From the NCBI GenBank assembly GCA_035439505.1, contig DAORKJ010000072.1, positions 1-19,949 on the forward strand: 19,949 bases of DNA, read 5' to 3'. The translations under genes and the position numbers were made by a program. Position 1 is the first letter of the stretch. Each line of letters opens with the position of its first letter. The notes under the pieces are model-generated. The model searched no databases and was not told the DNA's origin. It worked only from the letters and a program-made list of their open reading frames with translations. This document shows positions 12,018-19,927 of the stretch, piece by piece. The DNA comes from UBA7236 sp035439505. GTDB lineage: Bacteria > Bacteroidota > Bacteroidia > Chitinophagales > BACL12.

Positions 12018-14435
12018 ATGAAAAAGTTTTTCTTTTTTTCATTTTTTATATTACTGTATGGTGCTGTATCATCTCAGATTACTGTAACCGGTAATGTTTC
12101 GATTATTGACGAAAAAACGCCAATTAGCGATGTCGCCGTATATTTCGTAAACAATGATGTATTGGTGTTTACCAACCAAAATGGCGATTTTTTAGCCGTG
12201 CTCGATTCATTTGAAATGCCAACTGCGCAGCATATTGCATTTATGAGCGAAACGCTGCAATATGAATTGGTAGCTAACGATATGAATACCACCGGAAAAC
12301 AACCTTACTCTGAAATTAAAATGTATTTGTATCCAAAAAATTATATTTTTCTTCCGGTAAAAATCAATGCCAATTCGTGGATACAAAAAGCACCGTTATC
12401 CATTAAAGTAATAAAAGGTGCGCAGTTAAATGAAAATAATTTTGGTGAAGACATGCCATTTTTATTAGAGTCAACTCCATCTGCGGTTGTTACTTCCGAT
12501 GCTGGTAATGGCGTAGGGTATACCGGCATGCGTATTCGTGGAAGTGATGCTACACGAGTGAGTGTTACAGTGAATGGTGTGCCTTACAATGATGCAGAAT
12601 CACAACAAACATATTGGGTCGATTTACCCGATTTTGCTTCCAGTGTAGACGATATTCAAATTCAACGCGGAGTTGGCACTTCAACAAATGGAATTAGTGC
12701 ATTTGGCGCAGCTATTAATATCAATACCAATAATTTAAGTAAATCTCCTTTTGTGAAAACAGGGTATTATACCGGCTCATTTAATCTCTCCAAAAAAATG
12801 ATTCAATTTGGTAGTGGATTAATTAAAAATCACTGGACTATCGAAGGGCGTTATTCTGATGTGTATGCTGAAGGATATATCGACCGGGCTTATGCTGATT
12901 TAAACAGTTATTTTATCACTGCTGCTTATCAGTCCGAAAAATATAAATCGGTAATTAATGTATTTTCCGGTAATGAAATTACTTATCAGTCATGGGGTGG
13001 TGTGCCTGCCGAAATTATTGACACAAACAGAACGTATAATCCTTATACCTACGAAAATCAAACTGATAATTATATCCAAACACATTATCAATGGCATAAT
13101 AGTTTTGTAGTACATGATGAAGATTTTTTGAAAGTAACGTTTAATTATACCAAAGGCAAAGGATATTACGAACAATATGAAACTGACCAAACATTTAGTG
13201 ATTATGGTGCTGAAGATGTAATAATAAATGAAGACACCATTTCTGTCACTGATTTAATTTCACGCAAGTGGCTCGATAGCGATTTTGGAGGTATGTTTTT
13301 ACAATACGAACACAATATCAATAATAATACAAAATTCAATATTGGCGGCGCATATTATGTACATGTTGGAGATCATTTTGGCAATATTATATGGAGCGAA
13401 TGGGCAGCAACTTTACCACATAATTATGAATGGTATCGCAACGATGCATTAAAACAAGACGGCAATATTTTTGCACAATATATATATCAAAACAATAAAA
13501 TAAATTGGTTGATTGACCTGCAGGTGCGCAATGTAAATTATCGCTTTGAAGGCCTCGATCAATTTGCGGTTCCACTGGAACAACAAGTAAATCATTTGTT
13601 TTTTAATCCAAAAGCAGGTATCACATTTTCACACGGCAATTTATTTGAAACCTATTTATTTGGAGGGGTGTCTGGTAAAGAACCTAATCGAGATGATTTT
13701 GTAGAATCTTCTCCGGAAAGTCGCCCTGCGCCTGAATATTTATATAATGCCGAAATAGGTGAACGTTTGCGATTTAAAGGATGGCAATTTGAAGCAAATT
13801 TATATATGATGTACTACAAAAATCAATTAGTACTCACCGGAGAAATTAATGATGTTGGAGCCTATACCAGAACAAATATTCCTGAAAGTTACAGAACAGG
13901 AATTGAAATTGCCTGGGGAAAATCGATGTTTTCAAATAAATTAACTTGGGAAGGTAATGTCGCCTTCAGCCAAAATAAAATTACCACTTACACCGAATTT
14001 GTCGATAATTGGGATACCGGAGAGCAAACATCAATTGTTTACAATAATACAGATATTGCATTTTCACCCAACCTGATTGCTTTTAATAAATTAAAATATC
14101 AATTAATAGCTTTTGAAAATACCACCTTTAATTCTCAGTTCGATATTTGGGTATCCTCGAAATATGTGGGCGAACAATTTGCTGATAATACAGGTGATGT
14201 TGCGCGTATGTTGGATGCTTATTTAGTGCATGATGCAGGTATTAGTTACAACTTACAAAAATCGAAAAAGCAGTTACTTGCAATGACATTTAATCTGCAA
14301 AACGTTACCAATGTTGAATACGAAAGTAACGCGTGGGTGTATCGGTATATTTACGAAAATGCACAAAACCAGCTCATGGGCTATTATCCACAAGCCTTAA
14401 TCAATTGGAATGCCGGCTTAGTACTGTCATTTTAA
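12018..14435 (+). CDS. TonB-dependent outer-membrane receptor, probable thiamine receptor
   Basis: An 805-residue outer-membrane receptor. Signal peptide 1-19 (cut near SSQ), then a carboxypeptidase-regulatory-like beta-sandwich (about 21-105, VTGNVSIIDEKTPISDVAVY) typical of Bacteroidota. The plug domain starts at about 128 (IKVIKGAQLNENNFGEDMP) and includes GYTGMRIRGSDATRVSVTVN, PYNDAESQQTYWVDLPDF and IQIQRGVGTSTNGISAFGAA. The remainder is a 22-strand-type barrel with Tyr/Asn-rich strands, including GGVSGKEPNRDDFVES and the C-terminal NWNAGLVLSF ending in Phe. A TPP riboswitch controls it directly, so thiamine or a thiamine derivative is the most likely ligand, imported with TonB/ExbBD energy. 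No gene for a surface lipoprotein partner is adjacent. No clear terminator follows. Confidence 0.93.
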   Translation: MKKFFFFSFFILLYGAVSSQITVTGNVSIIDEKTPISDVAVYFVNNDVLVFTNQNGDFLAVLDSFEMPTAQHIAFMSETLQYELVANDMNTTGKQPYSEIKMYLYPKNYIFLPVKINANSWIQKAPLSIKVIKGAQLNENNFGEDMPFLLESTPSAVVTSDAGNGVGYTGMRIRGSDATRVSVTVNGVPYNDAESQQTYWVDLPDFASSVDDIQIQRGVGTSTNGISAFGAAININTNNLSKSPFVKTGYYTGSFNLSKKMIQFGSGLIKNHWTIEGRYSDVYAEGYIDRAYADLNSYFITAAYQSEKYKSVINVFSGNEITYQSWGGVPAEIIDTNRTYNPYTYENQTDNYIQTHYQWHNSFVVHDEDFLKVTFNYTKGKGYYEQYETDQTFSDYGAEDVIINEDTISVTDLISRKWLDSDFGGMFLQYEHNINNNTKFNIGGAYYVHVGDHFGNIIWSEWAATLPHNYEWYRNDALKQDGNIFAQYIYQNNKINWLIDLQVRNVNYRFEGLDQFAVPLEQQVNHLFFNPKAGITFSHGNLFETYLFGGVSGKEPNRDDFVESSPESRPAPEYLYNAEIGERLRFKGWQFEANLYMMYYKNQLVLTGEINDVGAYTRTNIPESYRTGIEIAWGKSMFSNKLTWEGNVAFSQNKITTYTEFVDNWDTGEQTSIVYNNTDIAFSPNLIAFNKLKYQLIAFENTTFNSQFDIWVSSKYVGEQFADNTGDVARMLDAYLVHDAGISYNLQKSKKQLLAMTFNLQNVTNVEYESNAWVYRYIYENAQNQLMGYYPQALINWNAGLVLSF

Positions 14436-14473
14436 AACCTTTTACACTACCTGCTGTAATTGATTAAAATCAT

Positions 14474-14505
14474 TTTGGTTAAGCTTAAAATTCCAATTAC
14501 CTTTA
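14474..14505 (+). promoter_or_regulatory. Candidate promoter for the FG-GAP protein (TTTG-N20-TACCTTTA)
   Basis: TTTG at 14474-14477 and TACCTTTA at 14498-14505 are separated by 20 bases, the usual Bacteroidota spacing; the -7 box differs from TAnnTTTG in its last base. The start codon follows at 14522. Confidence 0.4.
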
Positions 14506-14521
14506 ATCAGATTTTTGAGCT

Positions 14522-16450
14522 ATGAGGAAATCTTTACTTACCATATCACTTGCTATTGCTACTGCTGTATTGTTTACAGCATTGGTGGTGCCACCGGTAG
14601 ATACCGATTACGATTGGATGGTCGAAGGAAATGATGTTGACTCTGAATTCGGATTTTGGATCGACGGCGGTGGCGATGTAAATGGCGATGGTTACGATGA
14701 TGTAATTATTGGCGCATCGGGTTATGAGCATGATTTCATAGGCGAAGGCGCTGTATTTATTTATTTCGGTTCACCTTCAGGGCTTTCACTTGAGCCAGAC
14801 TGGGTGCAATATGGTGAACACGATAGTAGCGGTTATGGCCGTTGCGTTTCAATTAAAGGTGACGTTAATAATGATGGTTATGCAGATGTATTGGTTGGAG
14901 CTCATGAGTATACGGGAACACGGGTAAATGAGGGAAAAGTGTATTTATACCTCGGTGGTCCTGATGGGCCTTCTACGACACCCTACTGGACTAAAGTTGG
15001 AGGTAGAAAAGGTGCTAAATTAGGCGAGGCAGTTGTTTTTGCCGGAGATTTGAATAATGATAATTACGATGAGATTTGTATTGGTGCCCATGGTTGGGAC
15101 GATGATGAAGTGTTAGGCGATTTAGGTAATAAGGCAGGTAAATTTTGGATATTTAATGGCAATGCCGATGGCATAAACCCTGTTGCGTTTATGTCCTGCG
15201 TTGGAATTGTTGAAGATGCCAACCTTGGCGTATCTATGGATCGCGCGGGTGATGTAAATGGAGATGGATTTAACGACCTGCATATTGGCGGATATATTTT
15301 CCTTATAGGGGATGGCATGTTGTGTACGTTTCACGGCAGTGCTGTTGGGCCGGATGGCATACCTGATTTTATGGTAGCCGGCGGCGCAATGGATACATCA
15401 TTTTTTGCGATCAATCTATCTTCAGCTGGAGATGTAAATGGTGATGGTTTCGATGATGTAGTAATTGGTTCACCAAGATATGATGCCCTCGGTGTATACC
15501 AGTCCGGTAAACTCCAAGTCTACTTAGGAAGTGAAGGAGGATTACAGCCTGAAATAGCCTTCACCGCCCATGGCACACAATACGATGAACGGTTTGCATT
15601 TAATGTAAATGAAGCTGGCGATTTAAATCATGATGGGTATGATGATTTATTGGTGGGTTCTAAATATTATGACGGTGGTGGATTACAAAATACCGGCAAA
15701 GCAGAAATATATCTCGGTGGCCCACAAGGATTGCAAAAAACACCAACTTGGTCGTTTGTAGGGTTGGATAGCGGAAATGTGGTAGGTACTAATTTGGCCA
15801 ATGCAGGTGATGTAAATGGCGATGGATACGATGATATCATTGTTTCAGGTGATGAATATTGTGGCGATTTACTAAGGGAAGGTGCTGTTTATATGTTTTA
15901 CGGTCAGCCGCAAAAATGTGAAGCACCACAAAATCTCACACCATATTTTGTTACACCTAATTCTGTAACTATTGGCTGGGATTGGTTGTATGGCTCGCAG
16001 AAATACAAATTTTACATGCGTAGAACCGATGGTGTTGGCACTGAGTATAAAATTATAACCCAGGATTCGTTGTTGTTTATTGGTGGGCTGACTTCCGGAA
16101 AAGAGTATACAGCTTATGTTGCAGCAAAATGTGATGGTGGTTGGACCGATAAATCGGAAATTATTACGTTTACAACTCCGGGACACAAAGAAGGTGAATT
16201 ATCAGGCATGCAAATTTATCCGTCACCAACTTCTGATAAAATCAATATCAATTTAGGCCCTGCAACCGGTCCTGTAATGATTAAAATAGTGAATTTAGCC
16301 GGAGAAGTAGTCTTCGAAAACCAATACCAGGCTGATGAATCTCATACTGTAATTGTAGTCAATGAGGTGAAAAGCCTTCCTGTAGGAAATTATTTCGTTT
16401 TGGTTGAAACCAGCAATAGTAAATTGACCAAACAATTCGTTAAACAATAA
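14522..16450 (+). CDS. Secreted FG-GAP beta-propeller protein with T9SS sorting domain
   Basis: A 642-residue protein. Signal peptide about 1-25. Seven FG-GAP/integrin-alpha-like repeats follow, each with a calcium-binding D-x-N-x-D-x-x-D loop (near residues 52, 114, 176, 243, 303, 366 and 429), e.g. DVNGDGYDDVIIGA; seven repeats make one complete seven-bladed propeller. A fibronectin type III domain follows (about 460-550, WDWLYGSQKYKFYMRR, LTSGKEYTAYVAAKCDGGW). The C-terminal 80 residues (from MQIYPSPTSDKININL to LTKQFVKQ) are a type A T9SS sorting domain, so it is exported to the surface or medium through the type IX system. Probable adhesive or scaffold role; no catalytic motif seen. Repeat 3 has an Asn for the usual Gly (DLNNDNYDE). 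Confidence 0.93.
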   Translation: MRKSLLTISLAIATAVLFTALVVPPVDTDYDWMVEGNDVDSEFGFWIDGGGDVNGDGYDDVIIGASGYEHDFIGEGAVFIYFGSPSGLSLEPDWVQYGEHDSSGYGRCVSIKGDVNNDGYADVLVGAHEYTGTRVNEGKVYLYLGGPDGPSTTPYWTKVGGRKGAKLGEAVVFAGDLNNDNYDEICIGAHGWDDDEVLGDLGNKAGKFWIFNGNADGINPVAFMSCVGIVEDANLGVSMDRAGDVNGDGFNDLHIGGYIFLIGDGMLCTFHGSAVGPDGIPDFMVAGGAMDTSFFAINLSSAGDVNGDGFDDVVIGSPRYDALGVYQSGKLQVYLGSEGGLQPEIAFTAHGTQYDERFAFNVNEAGDLNHDGYDDLLVGSKYYDGGGLQNTGKAEIYLGGPQGLQKTPTWSFVGLDSGNVVGTNLANAGDVNGDGYDDIIVSGDEYCGDLLREGAVYMFYGQPQKCEAPQNLTPYFVTPNSVTIGWDWLYGSQKYKFYMRRTDGVGTEYKIITQDSLLFIGGLTSGKEYTAYVAAKCDGGWTDKSEIITFTTPGHKEGELSGMQIYPSPTSDKININLGPATGPVMIKIVNLAGEVVFENQYQADESHTVIVVNEVKSLPVGNYFVLVETSNSKLTKQFVKQ

Positions 16451-16470
16451 CACTGTGCACAAATTATAGT

Positions 16471-16500
16471 GGCAATTGTCGCGACTATTGCCGTTTTTTT
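16471..16500 (+). terminator. Intrinsic terminator after the FG-GAP gene
   Basis: GGCAAT at 16471-16476 pairs with ATTGCC at 16487-16492, with inner GTC/GAC pairing, then GTTTTTTT. It lies 20 bases after the stop codon and separates the FG-GAP gene from the MarR gene. Confidence 0.85.
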
Positions 16501-16540
16501 ATACTTTTAGCCGACCTAACTACCTGTCAACTAATCATCT

Positions 16541-16990
16541 ATGAAACTAGAAGAAGAAATCAAACAACAGAAATTTAAGGATGAATACCATCGTTTATTG
16601 GTAAATATCATGTTTACCGGAAGCTGGTTAAACATCCGACAAATACACTTTTTCAAACAATTTGATTTATCGCCGCAACAATATAACCTACTGCGTATTT
16701 TGCGTGGCCAATACCCTAATCCTGCAAGTGTAAACCTGCTTATCGAACGTATGCTCGATAAACAAAGTAATGCTTCACGATTGGTAGACAAACTGGATGC
16801 TAAAGGATTAGTGAAAAGAAAAAAATGTAAAGAAGATAAACGTCAGGTTGACGTTGTATTATCCACAAAAGGTGTTCAACTGCTGGATGCCATTGATAAA
16901 GAAATTGACAATTTGGATAATATTTTTACCAATATATCGAAAGCAGAGGCGAAAAAAATGAGCGAGTTGCTCGACAAAATGCGTGGTTAA
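16541..16990 (+). CDS. MarR-family transcriptional regulator
   Basis: A 149-residue winged-helix regulator. Dimerisation helices lie at the N- and C-termini. The DNA-binding core runs about 43-110: LSPQQYNLLRILRG, SVNLLIERMLDKQSNASRLVDKLDAKGLVKRK (helix-turn-helix with the S-x-x-S-R-x-V-D-x-L motif), then the wing CKEDKRQVDVVLSTKG with the conserved D-x-R. Its stop overlaps the arfB start by one base (TAATG), so the two are co-transcribed and coupled. Its ligand and other targets are unknown; no efflux or degradative genes are adjacent. A terminator lies immediately upstream and a TACTTTTA sequence near 16502 is a weak promoter candidate. Confidence 0.92.
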   Translation: MKLEEEIKQQKFKDEYHRLLVNIMFTGSWLNIRQIHFFKQFDLSPQQYNLLRILRGQYPNPASVNLLIERMLDKQSNASRLVDKLDAKGLVKRKKCKEDKRQVDVVLSTKGVQLLDAIDKEIDNLDNIFTNISKAEAKKMSELLDKMRG

Positions 16991-17406
16991 TGTCCGCCAT
17001 AAATGTCATACCCGATTTATCTGCCGAATTCACTTTTAAAGCTGTCCGCAGCGGAGGTAAAGGTGGTCAAAATGTAAATAAAGTATCTACTAAGGTAGAA
17101 TTGTATTTCACCATCTCTAATTCACAATTATTATCTGAAGCACAAAAAGAAGTGCTTATCCAAAAATTACAACACCTGCTCAACAACGAAGGTGAATTGC
17201 GTATTGTTTGTGAAGAAGCTCGTTCACAACTCAAAAACAAACAATTAGTCATAGAAAAATTATATGCACTTTTTGAAAAGGCTTTAACACCGGTGAAAAA
17301 ACGTGTTAAAACAAAAACACCAAAATCAGTTATCGCTAAAAGAATAAAAGATAAAAAAATAGCCGGCGAAAAAAAATCGATGCGTAAAAAACCGGATTTG
17401 GATTAA
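16990..17406 (+). CDS. arfB: Alternative ribosome-rescue factor / peptidyl-tRNA hydrolase ArfB
   Basis: A 138-residue class-I-release-factor-like protein that frees ribosomes stalled on mRNAs lacking a stop codon by hydrolysing peptidyl-tRNA. The catalytic GGQ is at 25-27 within VRSGGKGGQNVNKVSTKVEL, the family signature. There is no codon-recognition domain. The C-terminal 35 residues are strongly basic (KKRVKTKTPKSVIAKRIKDK and onward), as required for insertion in the empty mRNA channel. In some Bacteroidota ArfB is a main rescue factor besides or instead of tmRNA; no ssrA is visible here. It overlaps the MarR gene by one base and ends five bases from a convergent hydrolase gene. Confidence 0.92.
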   Translation: MSAINVIPDLSAEFTFKAVRSGGKGGQNVNKVSTKVELYFTISNSQLLSEAQKEVLIQKLQHLLNNEGELRIVCEEARSQLKNKQLVIEKLYALFEKALTPVKKRVKTKTPKSVIAKRIKDKKIAGEKKSMRKKPDLD

Positions 17407-17411
17407 TCAAC

Positions 17412-18134
17412 TTATTGCTTCAATTCTTTATTTAAAATTGGTGTTATTACCTCAGCTTTCGTCAACACCATCATGTGTGAACCTCCGGGAATAATATAAT
17501 TTGCAGTAATATTTTTTATTGGTAATGTATTATCATTATCGCCATGAATATGAATGATATTTTTACCGGCATTATCTTCAGGTTTACGTTGCCAGCTGAC
17601 AATCATTTCAGTAGCGCGTTTAACAAATATTTTTTCTTTGTCCCATAACATGGCATTACATGTTGCACGTTCCAAAGCTCTGTCCTGTTCATACATGGGT
17701 TGCATAATAAAACTGGAATATTTAAATACCGAAGCGGGAATATAACGATGTAATGGATACTGGTGAAAGAACTGATACATTTCAGGAATTTCCGTTGAAT
17801 CAGTTGCGCTGGAAATAACAATTATTTTTTGTGGATGTACAATATCATACATTTCTGTTGCTAACATCCCACCCAATGAAACACCAATAATATAAAATGG
17901 TGTAGTGGTATCTATTTGTGCACTTAATCTTTTGGCATATGCAGACATCGATTCAAATGGGAGAGGAGTAATATAATGCACATGAATAGTATCTATATGT
18001 GCATCAAACTGAATGTTTTTATAAATCCGATAATCCGAACCCTGCCCCGGAATTAAATACACACGCATAGTCTGCTGAGCAGTAGCAACCATACCACTAA
18101 TAAGCAATAATAATATCAATGCAAATCTGCACAT
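17412..18134 (-). CDS. Exported alpha/beta hydrolase
   Basis: A 240-residue alpha/beta-hydrolase-fold protein with a signal peptide (about 1-19, cut before QQT), so probably periplasmic. The nucleophile elbow is GVSLGG with Ser86; the likely acid is Asp199 or Asp201 in HGDNDNTLP; the likely histidine is His220 in PGGSHMMV. The oxyanion-region motif near the start is LIPGQGSDYRIYK (27-39), similar to small lipase/esterase-like hydrolases of Bacteroidota. The lid region (about 115-180) is helical. Substrate unknown. It is convergent with arfB (5-base gap) and lies downstream of prfC on the same strand, separated by the G-rich repeat. Gene family is clear; specificity is not. Confidence 0.87.
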   Translation of the reverse strand: MCRFALILLLLISGMVATAQQTMRVYLIPGQGSDYRIYKNIQFDAHIDTIHVHYITPLPFESMSAYAKRLSAQIDTTTPFYIIGVSLGGMLATEMYDIVHPQKIIVISSATDSTEIPEMYQFFHQYPLHRYIPASVFKYSSFIMQPMYEQDRALERATCNAMLWDKEKIFVKRATEMIVSWQRKPEDNAGKNIIHIHGDNDNTLPIKNITANYIIPGGSHMMVLTKAEVITPILNKELKQ

Positions 18135-18192
18135 GAAATATAAAATTACCTATTCCCCACCAAATAAACGTTAAAAAACTCTTGCAGAAACT

Positions 18193-18222
18193 CCCCGAAA
18201 CTCCCCGTCTTCCCGCCTTCCC
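18193..18222 (-). repeat. Four-tract G-quadruplex motif within inverted repeat (left copy 18199-18226)
   Basis: On the minus strand four G-tracts occur (18222-18220, 18214-18212, 18206-18203, 18196-18193) with loops of 5, 5 and 6 bases, a canonical G3+N1-7 pattern. Bases 18199-18226 match 19893-19920 in opposite orientation at 25 of 28 positions. It lies just after the prfC stop. Confidence 0.75.
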
Positions 18223-18224
18223 GG

Positions 18225-18250
18225 CAACCTCACACTCAACAACCTCACAC
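18225..18250. repeat. 11-bp tandem-spaced direct repeat overlapping the prfC stop codon
   Basis: CAACCTCACAC occurs at 18225-18235 and 18240-18250. The second copy contains the prfC stop codon and the preceding Val codon, so the repeat reaches into the coding end. It abuts the G-rich repeat. Confidence 0.7.
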
Positions 18251-19843
18251 CATTGATGCCGTTTTAAATTCACTCGTAGTATGAAAAGTAATTTTAGGAT
18301 GATTTTCAATAGCCACATTCAAAGCCCAACCCGTCTCCGCCATATAAACCGGATTCTGGTCCTTATCAAAATAAATGTAATCTATTTTTAATCGTATAAA
18401 TTCATCCAATTGTTTTTTATCCGTAGTAGTCATCCAACAAGCCTTATTCATATGAATAGGTTGAAAACGACATTTCGCCCCATACTCATTTTCCAATCGA
18501 TATTGAATTACCTCAAACTGTAATTCCCCAACAGCACCAACCACTTTTTTATATCCATTATTATGAATAAATAACTGCGCAACACCTTCATCCGTCAACT
18601 GCTGAATACCCTTTTCTAATTGTTTCGTTTTCATAGGGTCCATGTTAATCAACTCCTTAAATATTTCAGGAGAAAAACTTGGAATACCTCTAAACATCAT
18701 ATCCTCACCCTCAGTAAGTGTATCCCCAATTTTAAAATTACCGGTATCATATAAACCAATTACATCACCCGGAAATGCCTCATCAATTACATCTTTACTC
18801 GACGCTAAAAAAGCATAAGGATTATTAAATCGTAAATTTTTATCTAAACGCACATGATGATAAAAACTATTGCGCTCAAAATGCCCTGAACATACACGTA
18901 AAAATGCAATCCTGTCGCGGTGACGAGGATCGATATTCGCGTGAATTTTAAAAATAAACCCGGTAAATTTATTTTCGTCCGCATTAACAAAACGAACATC
19001 AGTTTCTCTACCTTGAGGCACAGGAGAAATCTGAATAAATGTCTCCAATAATTCCTGCACACCAAAATTATTTATCGCAGAACCAAAAAATACCGGTGCA
19101 ATATCTGCATCTAAATACGGCTTGCGGTCAAATTCGTGATACACACCTTCAATCAGCTCCACATCTTCACGCAACTGTTTCGCATCGCGTTCGCCCACTT
19201 GTTTATCTAATAAATCATCTTTTAAATCCTCAATAATTAATACATCATCTTCAACACGCTGCGATCCCGGACGGAATAAATTGAGTTTTTTATGATATAA
19301 GGAATACACACCTTTAAAATGTGTGCCCATGTTTATCGGCCAGCTTAAAGGTCGAACACGAATTTTAAGTTTTTCTTCTAATTCATCCAATAAATCAAAA
19401 GGATCTTTTCCATCGCGGTCCATTTTGTTGATGAAAATAATCACCGGTGTTTTGCGCATGCGACACACTTCCATCAATCGCATGGTTTGTTCTTCCACAC
19501 CTTTCACGCAGTCGATTACCAGGATAACACTATCCACAGCTGTTAAGGTGCGATAGGTATCTTCAGCAAAGTCCTTGTGACCGGGAGTATCCAATAAATT
19601 CACTTTAACACCCTCATATTCGAACGACATAACCGATGTGGCGACAGAGATACCACGCTGACGTTCAATTTCCATGAAGTCGCTGGTGGCCGATTTTTTA
19701 ATTTTATTGCTTTTAACAGCTCCGGCAACCTGAATGGCGCCTCCGTACAAGAGGAACTTTTCGGTAAGGGTGGTTTTACCGGCATCGGGGTGACTGATAA
19801 TGGCAAATGTTCTCCGTATTTGTATCTCTGATTGTACGCTCAT
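18245..19843 (-). CDS. prfC: Peptide chain release factor 3 (RF3)
   Basis: A 532-residue translational GTPase that recycles RF1/RF2 from the ribosome after termination. G-motifs: G1 SHPDAGKTT (17-25), G2 region ERQRGISVA (61-69), G3 LDTPGHKDF (84-92), G4 NKMD (139-142), G5 region LSWPI. RF3-specific features follow: FGSAINNFGVQELL, SPVPQGRE, FIFKIHANIDPRHRDRIAFL, the FRGIPSFSPEIF segment and GAVGELQFEVIQYRLENEYG. The length equals that of typical RF3 (E. coli 529). The ATG at 19843 is chosen; a TTG at 19864 would overlap the -7 box. Upstream is a TATCTTTG box and, beyond it, the right copy of the G-rich inverted repeat. Confidence 0.97.
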   Translation of the reverse strand: MSVQSEIQIRRTFAIISHPDAGKTTLTEKFLLYGGAIQVAGAVKSNKIKKSATSDFMEIERQRGISVATSVMSFEYEGVKVNLLDTPGHKDFAEDTYRTLTAVDSVILVIDCVKGVEEQTMRLMEVCRMRKTPVIIFINKMDRDGKDPFDLLDELEEKLKIRVRPLSWPINMGTHFKGVYSLYHKKLNLFRPGSQRVEDDVLIIEDLKDDLLDKQVGERDAKQLREDVELIEGVYHEFDRKPYLDADIAPVFFGSAINNFGVQELLETFIQISPVPQGRETDVRFVNADENKFTGFIFKIHANIDPRHRDRIAFLRVCSGHFERNSFYHHVRLDKNLRFNNPYAFLASSKDVIDEAFPGDVIGLYDTGNFKIGDTLTEGEDMMFRGIPSFSPEIFKELINMDPMKTKQLEKGIQQLTDEGVAQLFIHNNGYKKVVGAVGELQFEVIQYRLENEYGAKCRFQPIHMNKACWMTTTDKKQLDEFIRLKIDYIYFDKDQNPVYMAETGWALNVAIENHPKITFHTTSEFKTASMV

Positions 19844-19861
19844 CTCTTGGTAATTCGGGCG

Positions 19862-19869
19862 CAAAGATA
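19862..19869 (-). promoter_or_regulatory. -7 promoter box for prfC (TATCTTTG)
   Basis: On the minus strand TATCTTTG fully matches TAnnTTTG, ending 18 bases before the ATG at 19843. A TTTTC lies near the -33 position. The G-quadruplex motif starts about 20 bases further upstream. Confidence 0.55.
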
Positions 19870-19888
19870 GTGATTTCAGGCTTGAAAA

Positions 19889-19927
19889 GGGGTGCCGGGA
19901 AGACGGGAAGTCGGGAAGTTGCGGGGG
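19889..19927 (+). repeat. Five-tract G-quadruplex motif within inverted repeat (right copy 19893-19920)
   Basis: G-tracts at 19889-19892, 19897-19899, 19905-19907, 19913-19915 and 19923-19927 are separated by loops of 4, 5, 5 and 7 bases. The CGGGAAG unit repeats in tandem. Bases 19893-19920 match the left copy at 18199-18226 in inverted orientation at 25 of 28 positions. It lies directly upstream of the prfC promoter. Confidence 0.75.

Noticed and set aside
14436..14473. Terminator after the TonB receptor
   Set aside because: TGATTAAAATCA is weakly palindromic but has no G+C stem or T-run, so no terminator is called.
15064..15334. Minus-strand open frames opposite the FG-GAP repeats
   Set aside because: Periodic calcium-loop codons create open antisense frames; no independent support.
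18181..18250. Possible CRISPR-like short repeats
   Set aside because: Only two or three irregular units, no regular spacers and no cas genes; described instead as a G-rich repeat and a short direct repeat.
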